Assembly (NCBI GenBank): GCA_902802945.1
Contig: CADCOC010000074.1
Location: forward strand, 1 to 51,244
Length of the DNA stretch: 51,244 nucleotides
DNA from: an uncultured bacterium
Lineage (GTDB): Bacteria; Verrucomicrobiota; Kiritimatiellia; RFP12; UBA1067
Reading direction: 5' to 3'
Shown here: positions 18,419 through 24,468 of the stretch, in pieces
Position numbering within the stretch: the first letter of the stretch is position 1
Layout: each line of letters starts with the position of its first letter
Notes under the pieces: model-generated
What the model was told of the DNA's origin: nothing
What the model saw: the letters and a program-made list of their open reading frames with translations, nothing else
The model's database searches: none
Made by a program: the position numbers and the translations under genes

Positions 18419-20191
18419 ATGAGCGCGAAGAAAGTCCTGTTGTCCGCAAACGAGGCCGTGGCGCGTGGCGCCGCGCAGGCCGGCTGCATCGTGGCCAGCG
18501 CCTACCCTGGTACGCCGTCCACGGAAATCCTCGAAAACATCGCCAAGTTCAAGGACACCGTCAAGTGCGAGTGGGCCGTGAACGAGAAGGTCGCCATGGA
18601 AACGGCGATCGGCGCGTCGATGGCCGGCGCGCGGTCGCTCACGGCCATGAAGCACGTGGGCCTCAACGTGGCGATGGACCCGCTCATGACGTTCACGTTC
18701 GTGGGCGCAACGGGCGGCATGGTGGTGGTGACGGCGGACGACCCCGGCATGCACTCCTCGCAGAACGAACAGGACAACCGCAACATCGCGAAGTTCGCGC
18801 GCGCGCCCATGTTCGAGCCTTCCGACAGCCAGGAGGCGTACGACATGGTGCAGGCCGCGTTCGAGACGTCCGAGAAGTACCGCGTGCCGTGTTTCCTCCG
18901 CCTCACCACGCGCACCTCGCACTCGAGCTCGCTCGTGGACCTCGGCGACTTCCACCCCGCGCCGCACCCGGTGATCCCCTACGTGAAGGACATCACGCGC
19001 ACGATTCCCGTGCCCGCGTTCGCGCGCGGGCAGCGTCTCGCCGCGCAGAAACGCGAGCAGGAAATGGCCCGCGCCGCCTCCCGCTCGAAGTTCAACCGCA
19101 TCGAGCCGGGCAAGAAGCAGGTCGGCATCATCACGAGCGGCGTGACGTACCAGTACGTGAAGGAGGTATTCCCTGAGTTCACCATCCTCAAGCTGGGCTG
19201 GACGAACCCCTTCCCCGCCGAGCTCGTGAAGAAGTTCGCGAAGACCGTGCGCCACGTGCTCGTGGTCGAGGAGCTCGACCCGTTCATCGAGAGCCAGGTG
19301 CGCGCGCTCGGCATCAAGGTACAGTCGCACAAGACCGAACTCAACATGCTCGAGCTCAACCCGGACCGTCTCCAGAACCTCCGCCACGAACTCCTGAAGG
19401 ACGTGCCGAAGGCGAAGCCGGCAAAGCCCGATCCGTCCCTTCCCACGCGTCCGCCCGTGCTCTGCGCGGGCTGTGGACACCGCGGCGTGTTCTACGTCCT
19501 GCACAAGCTCGGAGCCACGGTGACGGGCGACATCGGCTGCTATACGCTCGGTGCGTTCCCGCCCCTCAACGCGATGGACTCGACGATCTGCATGGGCGCC
19601 TCGATCGGCAACGCGGCCGGCATGCGCAAGGCGGGCCTCAAGGGACGCATCTGCGCCGTTTTGGGCGACTCCACGTTCTTCCACAGCGGCCTCACGGGCA
19701 TCCTCTCGGCGCACTACAACGGCACGCCGGTGACGACGGTCGTCCTCGACAACCGCATCACGGCCATGACCGGACACCAAGACAACCCCGGCACGGGCAA
19801 GACCCTCGCCGGCGATTCTGCGCCCGTCACGGAGATCGCCGCCGTCGCCAAGGCGATGGGCTACAAGAAGGTCGTGACCGTAAGCGCGGACGACCTCGGC
19901 GAGCTGGAGAAGGTGTTGAAGGACGCGATGGACGGCGACGAGGGGGCGGTGATCATCGCCTACGCGCCGTGCCGCATCGCGGCAAAGCTCACGAAGGAAG
20001 GTCTCTGCGAAGTCGACGAAAAGAAGTGTAAGGCGTGCGGCGCATGCTTCAAGATGGGCTGCCCCGCGATGACGCGCGGAAAAGAAACAGCGCCGGGCCG
20101 TTTCCAGATGAAGATCGACCCGTCGCTCTGCGCCGGCTGCAAACAGTGCCAGCAGGTGTGCAAGTTCGGCGCCATCACCCGCGTGCGCTAG
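18419..20191 (+). CDS. iorA: indolepyruvate ferredoxin oxidoreductase alpha subunit
   Basis: A 590-residue thiamine-diphosphate enzyme subunit. IorAB oxidatively decarboxylates aryl pyruvates to aryl acetyl-CoA and reduces ferredoxin. Seen are the N-terminal pyrimidine-binding domain (GCIVASAYPGTPSTEI), the TPP domain (CAGCGHRGVFYVLHKL, GDIGCYTLGAFPPL, GDSTFFHSGL, LDNRITAMTGHQ) and two C-terminal 4Fe-4S motifs (CKACGACFKMGCP, CAGCKQCQQVCKF). It follows fucO by 28 bases. The beta subunit gene, normally next to it, is absent from the window: the following gene is on the other strand. Confidence 0.95.
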   Translation: MSAKKVLLSANEAVARGAAQAGCIVASAYPGTPSTEILENIAKFKDTVKCEWAVNEKVAMETAIGASMAGARSLTAMKHVGLNVAMDPLMTFTFVGATGGMVVVTADDPGMHSSQNEQDNRNIAKFARAPMFEPSDSQEAYDMVQAAFETSEKYRVPCFLRLTTRTSHSSSLVDLGDFHPAPHPVIPYVKDITRTIPVPAFARGQRLAAQKREQEMARAASRSKFNRIEPGKKQVGIITSGVTYQYVKEVFPEFTILKLGWTNPFPAELVKKFAKTVRHVLVVEELDPFIESQVRALGIKVQSHKTELNMLELNPDRLQNLRHELLKDVPKAKPAKPDPSLPTRPPVLCAGCGHRGVFYVLHKLGATVTGDIGCYTLGAFPPLNAMDSTICMGASIGNAAGMRKAGLKGRICAVLGDSTFFHSGLTGILSAHYNGTPVTTVVLDNRITAMTGHQDNPGTGKTLAGDSAPVTEIAAVAKAMGYKKVVTVSADDLGELEKVLKDAMDGDEGAVIIAYAPCRIAAKLTKEGLCEVDEKKCKACGACFKMGCPAMTRGKETAPGRFQMKIDPSLCAGCKQCQQVCKFGAITRVR

Positions 20192-20214
20192 CTCCGCCCG
20201 GAGTCGATGAGCGA

Positions 20215-21177
20215 TTAGATTTTCGCAAGGACATCCGGGATATTGGACTTGTCCATCGACGAGAAGGCGAAGCACTTCTTGCCGAGGTGGTTGAATGACG
20301 CGCCGACGTGGATCAACGCCGATTTGTCAATGATGAGGAAACGGTCATGGAACTTCGTCGATTCCTTGACCGTGAGCGAATTGGCGTACTGCGCGTTGAA
20401 GCGCGCCACGTCCACGGCATGGAGCAGGTCCTTGCGCCTGTTCTTCACCACCAGAACCGACACGCCCGGACGCTTCTGCGCAATAAGCGGCAGCACAGAG
20501 TCGTCGAAGTACGGATCGATCACAATCAGTTCCGACTTCGCCATCAGCACGAACTTCTTCATCTGATCAAATGCGTCATATATCTGCCCGTCATAGAACA
20601 CCTTCTGCGGCGGGAAGCGTTTGTCCTGCATGGCGTCGAGGATGAGCTTGAATCGCTCCTCGTTACGAATCTGGTTGGATTCGTTTCGTGCCTGATCTGC
20701 AGCCTGCCGCCGGTCTAATGCCTCGATTCGCTCAAGGAGCGGTGCAATGGAAGCAAGAGTTTTACGCATCGCGACGAAAGCATTGGTAATCCTTATACTG
20801 ACAAGTGCAGCGATTTCGCTCTTCAACACACTTGCAAGCATAATGATTCCATGTTCTGTAAAGACGTTCGGACGATACTTGATGTTGTGGCCACGTCCTT
20901 TCTTCAAGGTCGCAATTTGCGACCTTGAACGACTGATCTCATCCGAAGTTCCAGTGAGGACATCCTGAATCTCAACATCATTCAAAGGAAACATGAAATT
21001 GGCGGGAAAACGAATACTGTTGCGCTTCACTTGCTCGTTCAATCTTTTTGTCGGCACCCCATACAGCTCCGCAAGATCGCGGTCAAGCATCACTTGCACG
21101 CCGCGAATGGTGAAAATCCGCGACCTGATTGAATCGTCCTCCAGAGTGGATACGATCACATTTTCTTTTTGTTCCAT
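20215..21177 (-). CDS. ORF6N-domain protein with phospholipase-D-like C-terminus
   Basis: A 320-residue protein. Residues about 10-105 are an ORF6N/KilA-N-type DNA-binding domain (IRGVQVMLDRDLAELYGVPTK, NSIRFPANFMFPL, VFTEHGIIMLASVL), found in phage and mobile-element regulators. Residues about 110-170 are helical. Residues about 200-320 (ELIVIDPYFDDSVLPLIA, FHDRFLIIDKSALIHVGAS) match a single phospholipase-D-like repeat, with HDR where the canonical motif has HxK. A nucleic-acid-binding or processing role is likely. It opens the accessory island. Confidence 0.85.
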   Translation of the reverse strand: MEQKENVIVSTLEDDSIRSRIFTIRGVQVMLDRDLAELYGVPTKRLNEQVKRNSIRFPANFMFPLNDVEIQDVLTGTSDEISRSRSQIATLKKGRGHNIKYRPNVFTEHGIIMLASVLKSEIAALVSIRITNAFVAMRKTLASIAPLLERIEALDRRQAADQARNESNQIRNEERFKLILDAMQDKRFPPQKVFYDGQIYDAFDQMKKFVLMAKSELIVIDPYFDDSVLPLIAQKRPGVSVLVVKNRRKDLLHAVDVARFNAQYANSLTVKESTKFHDRFLIIDKSALIHVGASFNHLGKKCFAFSSMDKSNIPDVLAKI

Positions 21178-21211
21178 CGTTCATCCTTTCCCGGCTTGTG
21201 CCGATGCGGAT

Positions 21212-21220
21212 AGAATACCA
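21212..21220 (-). promoter_or_regulatory. extended -10 promoter of the ORF6N gene
   Basis: Minus-strand TGGTATTCT preceded by TT, 34 bases ahead of the ATG at 21177. Confidence 0.5.
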
Positions 21221-21318
21221 AATCGGCGCGGGAAAGTTGTTATGAAACGGTATAAGAGTTGTCTATTTTTTGTCTAATTTTTGTATCAGTTTTGTATTGG
21301 CATTACCCGCATCACCAG

Positions 21319-21415
21319 CGGCCGCGCTTGTCGCTACCATTCGGGGGGCACCCTTGCCGCTTCCCATGGTGGGGCGAGCCGTCCTCGGCGAGCCGCGCCA
21401 CCCAGCCCACCGCCG
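21319..21415. repeat. composite dispersed repeat
   Basis: Contains CGGCCGCGCTTGTCGC (21319-21334), which reappears in parC at 44955-44970, and a downstream palindrome-like stretch with GGTGG...CCACC ends that encloses two direct copies of GGCGAGCC. It lies just past the stop of the 193-residue gene. The T-rich segment 21262-21300 follows. No gene is seen in 21178-21417. Confidence 0.55.
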
Positions 21416-21417
21416 CC

Positions 21418-21999
21418 TCAAGAGGCAAAGTGTTTCACGACTTGATAGAGTAGGATGAGCCCAAAGATAACGCCCACGCATCCTCCGATCCCGTCAACGC
21501 ATCCGCCAATGCCCTCTTCTATGTCGCTCTGCGCATTCCCGCTGTCATTTCGCCTTCTTCTGCGACGAGGAGGCGGTTCGGGGGTGAATCTGTCATCCCC
21601 CCAATCGGATCCTTCATCTTCGTCGCCGTAGTCCTCTTCACCGTCATAGTCCTCATCGTCATCGTATGAATACGAGTCGTGCCTGTGGCGGTCGAGCTGC
21701 TGGAACGTACCGTAGTCGTTGCCGTGTCCAGTGCCAAGCACGTCGTTCCTCACGTAGCCGCTGCCGTGTCTGCCCCACCCCTCGAAGTTCGCCCCGAACT
21801 CCCGTCCCGTGGGGATGTTGCACATGTCCGTCACGCGTCCGTCGGAGTTGATGTGTCCCCGTGGGATGTTGCAGTCGTCGTAGATCGTGCCGTTTTTCAC
21901 ACGGCCGATGAACCGGTGGTGGGCATCATAGATGCGGCCGTCGTCATCCATGCTGCCCTTGTATTTGTGGTCGCTTCCGTAAATGTACCGTTCAGCCAT
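21418..21999 (-). CDS. unknown repeat protein with C-terminal membrane anchor
   Basis: A 193-residue protein I do not recognise. Residues 1-70 contain four short repeats of the type G-x-I-x-D-x-(C/H) (HKYKGSMDDDGRIYDAHHR, FIGRVKNGTIYDDCNI, PRGHINSDGRVTDMCNI, PTGREFG), like small beta-hairpin repeats. A strongly acidic Asp/Glu/Tyr stretch (about 105-140) and a Pro/Arg stretch follow. The C-terminus is a glycine-rich hydrophobic helix (GIGGCVGVIFGLILLYQVV), probably a membrane anchor. The start at 21999 has AAAGGG upstream and overlaps the previous gene by 8 bases. Confidence 0.7.
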   Translation of the reverse strand: MAERYIYGSDHKYKGSMDDDGRIYDAHHRFIGRVKNGTIYDDCNIPRGHINSDGRVTDMCNIPTGREFGANFEGWGRHGSGYVRNDVLGTGHGNDYGTFQQLDRHRHDSYSYDDDEDYDGEEDYGDEDEGSDWGDDRFTPEPPPRRRRRRNDSGNAQSDIEEGIGGCVDGIGGCVGVIFGLILLYQVVKHFAS

Positions 22000-22180
22000 G
22001 GTTTTCCCTTTCACCTTGCTCCTCTGGGAGATAGCAACTGATCCCCTCCAATATGCGGTTCGAAAACCGCTCCGCCGCGCTGAGCTGTGGCTTCTTCCAT
22101 GCCTCACGCCGCTCCGCCCGACGCGCCTCCCGCATCGCGAGAGATATTTTAAGCAGCCCTTCTTTCGTCTTTGAATCCAT
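21992..22180 (-). CDS. small basic helical protein, 62 residues
   Basis: MDSKTKEGLLKISLAMREAR at the N-terminus continues into an Arg/Glu-rich amphipathic helix and an Ala-Ala-Glu-Arg-Phe-rich segment. The start at 22180 has AAGGAAACGAAG upstream. It overlaps the next gene by 8 bases, so the two are translationally coupled and probably work together. Function unknown. Confidence 0.6.
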   Translation of the reverse strand: MDSKTKEGLLKISLAMREARRAERREAWKKPQLSAAERFSNRILEGISCYLPEEQGERENHG

Positions 22181-22310
22181 CTTCGTTTCCTTTTTCTTCT
22201 CAAGCGTCTCAGAAAGGAAGCTCCCTCTCAATCGATTGGCCGCCCATCCTGCGATCAAGACGAGCGGCCTTCTGGAACATGTTTCCCTTGCGGGCACATC
22301 GCCTCTCGGC

Positions 22311-22390
22311 TACCACCGTGGTGTTCCACTCGGTTGGCGGATGCGCTTCCGCGCATCTCTCCTGATGTCTTGACTGCCGATAGTTTAGCA
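22311..22390 (-). promoter_or_regulatory. promoter and hairpin-rich leader of the small gene pair
   Basis: Minus-strand TGCTAAACT after TTT (extended -10, hexamer at 22387-22382). Just downstream, GATGCGC/GCGCATC closes a TTCC/GGAA tetraloop (22340-22357), and a CACCACGGTGG palindrome lies near 22311-22324. The leader to the ATG at 22180 is about 195 bases. It may regulate translation. Confidence 0.4.
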
Positions 22391-22433
22391 AAACCCCGGA
22401 CGGGTTGCAAGAGGGCGCGATTAGATTTTGCCA

Positions 22434-22583
22434 TTCCGGGGGTTCGGGGGCAGAGCCCCTAAGGAATTTTGATCTTCCGGGGGTTCGGGGGCAGAGCCCC
22501 TAAGGGATTTTGATCTTCCGGGGGTTCGGGGGCAGAGCCCCTAAGGAATTTTGATCTTCCGGGGGTTCGGGGGCAGAGCCCCC
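22434..22583. repeat. REP array, four units of 41 bases
   Basis: Units start at 22434, 22475, 22516 and 22557 (the last partial). Each has TTCCGGGGGTTCGGGGGCAG, then AGCCCC and a TAAGGAATTTTGATC spacer. Read on the minus strand each is a GGGGC-TCT-GCCCC hairpin followed by CGAACCCCC. The array ends 11 bases ahead of the transposase -10 box. Confidence 0.9.
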
Positions 22584-22590
22584 GTATCTT

Positions 22591-22599
22591 TGATATAAT
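22591..22599 (+). promoter_or_regulatory. extended -10 promoter of the REP transposase
   Basis: TGATATAAT directly after the REP array. Predicted transcription start is near 22606, at or past the first usable codon (CTG at 22603). Confidence 0.5.
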
Positions 22600-22602
22600 A
22601 AA

Positions 22603-23586
22603 CTGAACCTCCAGAAATTCGGCCGCAAATTCTTCTTCATCACCCTCTGCGTGGAAGGAAGGGCGAAGGTGCTTTCGCGCATCAATCCCGATGCCACGGT
22701 CACCTTGCTTGCGGTAGGTGAAGCGGTTTGGGCGGTATGGCGGGAAACCCACAGCCGCAATCCAGCACTCACTGCATCCAATTTCATCATCATGCCGGAT
22801 CATATCCATCTTCTGCTCATCGTAAATTATGATATCGATCCCAATTTCGATGTGATCGGGTGGATCAAGGATTTCCAGAGGCGGAGCGAGTTGCGGGCAG
22901 CCATTCCCAATGATACGGGGCTGCCGCCCCGAACCCTGCAATGGGGGCTCGGGGGCGTGCCCCCGTTTCATTGGGAGCGCCGCTTCTGGCTCGTACTTTC
23001 CTTTTCCTCCCGTCAACTGAAGACCATCCGCCGCTATATCAAGCTTAATCCAGCGCGCGCTCTCTGGAAGGCCCGCCATCCCAATCGTTTCACGCGCCTC
23101 GCCAACATCCGCCATCCCATCCTCGACACCTCGCGACAATGGGATGCCGTGGGCAATCCGCTTTTGCTCTCCTCGCCCTTTCTCTTCCACGTGCGCCTCA
23201 CGCGCAAGATGAGCCTTGAAGAGCATAAGCCCGCGATCGATGAAATCATAGAAAAGGCTCGGCACGGCATGATTCCCGTTTCAGGCTTCCTTTCGCCCGG
23301 CGAGAAGGAAGTGCTTCGCCGCCTCAAGGAAGAGCCCCGTGCCCGTTTCATCAAGATGCGCCCGTGCGCCTTGCCGCCCAGCTACGATCCTTCTGCCGAG
23401 GATTCGCGCGAGCTGGCTGCTGATCGGATGCTCATCCTGAGCGGCTTTCCGCAGTCGGTTGCCGATGCCGGAGCAATCTTTCGGCAGAATTGCCTCGCCA
23501 TGAATGATATGGCCGCGGCGATTTGCGAGCGGGCCAATGCCAATGACGACGGGGGCTCTGGCGCCCCCGAACCCCGCCCAAGGTAG
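22603..23586 (+). CDS. REP-associated HUH (Y1) transposase, RAYT-like
   Basis: A Y1/HUH single-strand nuclease of the REP-associated transposase group, which cuts and moves REP palindromes. The HUH motif is at 22801-22809 (PDHIHLLL) and the likely catalytic tyrosine is in RRYIKLNPARA (codon at 23035). The conserved frame reaches back to LNLQKFGRKFFFITLCVEGR, where no ATG, GTG or TTG exists. CTG at 22603 may initiate; otherwise GTG at 22651 gives a shortened product. REP copies lie upstream, inside (22917-22964) and downstream of the gene. The in-gene copy adds about 20 residues between the HUH motif and the tyrosine. A long extra C-terminal region (about 150 residues) is unassigned and ends in REP-derived codons. 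Confidence 0.85.
   Translation: MNLQKFGRKFFFITLCVEGRAKVLSRINPDATVTLLAVGEAVWAVWRETHSRNPALTASNFIIMPDHIHLLLIVNYDIDPNFDVIGWIKDFQRRSELRAAIPNDTGLPPRTLQWGLGGVPPFHWERRFWLVLSFSSRQLKTIRRYIKLNPARALWKARHPNRFTRLANIRHPILDTSRQWDAVGNPLLLSSPFLFHVRLTRKMSLEEHKPAIDEIIEKARHGMIPVSGFLSPGEKEVLRRLKEEPRARFIKMRPCALPPSYDPSAEDSRELAADRMLILSGFPQSVADAGAIFRQNCLAMNDMAAAICERANANDDGGSGAPEPRPR
22917..22964. repeat. two REP copies inside the transposase gene
   Basis: GGGGC-TGCC-GCCCC followed by GAACCC (22917-22936), then GGGGGC-GT-GCCCCC (22951-22964). They are read in frame as a Gly/Pro-rich insert (TGLPPRTLQWGLGGVPPFHW). Confidence 0.8.
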
Positions 23587-23677
23587 GCTTTCTCCTCTCG
23601 GGGCTCTGGCGCCCCCGAATAATCTGGGGGTTCGGGGGCTTGCCCCCGTATCATTGGGGGCTCGGGGGCTATCACCC
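23551..23677. repeat. REP cluster at the transposase 3' end
   Basis: Four copies: 23551-23575 (GGGGGC-TCTGGC-GCCCCC then GAACCCC), 23600-23618, 23625-23649 and 23654-23677. The first supplies the last codons of the transposase and the last overlaps the stop codon of the convergent ASCH gene (23672-23674). Confidence 0.85.
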
Positions 23678-24397
23678 CATCCTCTTTCCAAGATGAATCG
23701 CTATCGCCGTTGGCCAGAAGCCCTCGGGCACGTTGAACGGGTCGCATTCGTTGTCGTCGGCGTCAAGAAGCACGACCTTCTCAACCTCCCACTTCATCTG
23801 CGGGGCGTTCTTCACGTAGCCACGATTGAAGCGGATGGTCTTGATCCCAATCGTGCGCTTCAGGTTGTACTCCGTGAAGTCGCGGTACTCGACCGTCTTC
23901 TTCCCCGAATCAATCTCATCGTAGAACTCGCCCTTCAACACCAGATAGCCATCTGGCGTCTTCGATTTCAACCGCCCTTCCTTGATGCCATCGATAAGCT
24001 CCTGCATCTCGAACGCCTCTTCATCATCGTCCCATTCTCTCCAGTTCCTAAGGATGAACCGACTTTCCGGATCAGTCTCCTTCTGTTCAAGCACAATCGG
24101 ATGGTTGAACACGGCGAGATAGCACCAATTGCCTTCCGGCGGTACGATATTACAGTAATCGCCCAGCTCCCCCAGGGCGAGATTCTTGCCCTCCGGCAGC
24201 AGCCCAAGGGCATGGAACAGCTCGTTGCAGGTCTTCACGGCGATCTGCTCGTCAACTGCAAGCGGTATTTCAAGGAAGTATGAAAAAGGATTATCGGCGT
24301 CGCCGGAGAGTTCGACGCCTTCGACGCCGTTTCTGCCCGCGACTTCGCAGACTATCCTATAGATTTGCTTATGGTCTTCATCGGTCAGGTTTCTCAT
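23672..24397 (-). CDS. ASCH-domain (PUA-like) protein
   Basis: A 241-residue soluble protein. The C-terminal part (about 145-235) has the ASCH/PUA-like pattern: YLVLKGEFYDEIDSGKKTVEYR, then a basic strand (IRFNRGYV) and VEKVVLLD. ASCH domains bind RNA or modified nucleobases. The N-terminal 140 residues are unrecognised. The start at 24397 has GAGGAG about 8 bases upstream. It follows res by 71 bases in the same direction, so it is probably the third gene of the type III R-M operon. Confidence 0.75.
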   Translation of the reverse strand: MRNLTDEDHKQIYRIVCEVAGRNGVEGVELSGDADNPFSYFLEIPLAVDEQIAVKTCNELFHALGLLPEGKNLALGELGDYCNIVPPEGNWCYLAVFNHPIVLEQKETDPESRFILRNWREWDDDEEAFEMQELIDGIKEGRLKSKTPDGYLVLKGEFYDEIDSGKKTVEYRDFTEYNLKRTIGIKTIRFNRGYVKNAPQMKWEVEKVVLLDADDNECDPFNVPEGFWPTAIAIHLGKRMG

Positions 24398-24468
24398 TGC
24401 TCGTCTCCTCATTTCGCGTTCGCAAAATAATACTATCAAAACCTACCTGCTTGTGAAAGGAGAAATTA

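Noticed and set aside
18272..20275. A 667-codon minus-strand open frame opposite iorA
   Set aside because: It is the mirror of a high-GC gene with clear IorA motifs; composition is Arg/His/Leu-rich with no domain.
22209..22391. A 60-codon minus-strand frame in the leader of the small gene pair
   Set aside because: It overlaps the hairpins and promoter, lacks a spaced ribosome site and has no recognisable features.
22434..22583. The 41-base repeats considered as a CRISPR array
   Set aside because: There are no unique spacers; the units are near-identical tandem REP palindromes beside a transposase.
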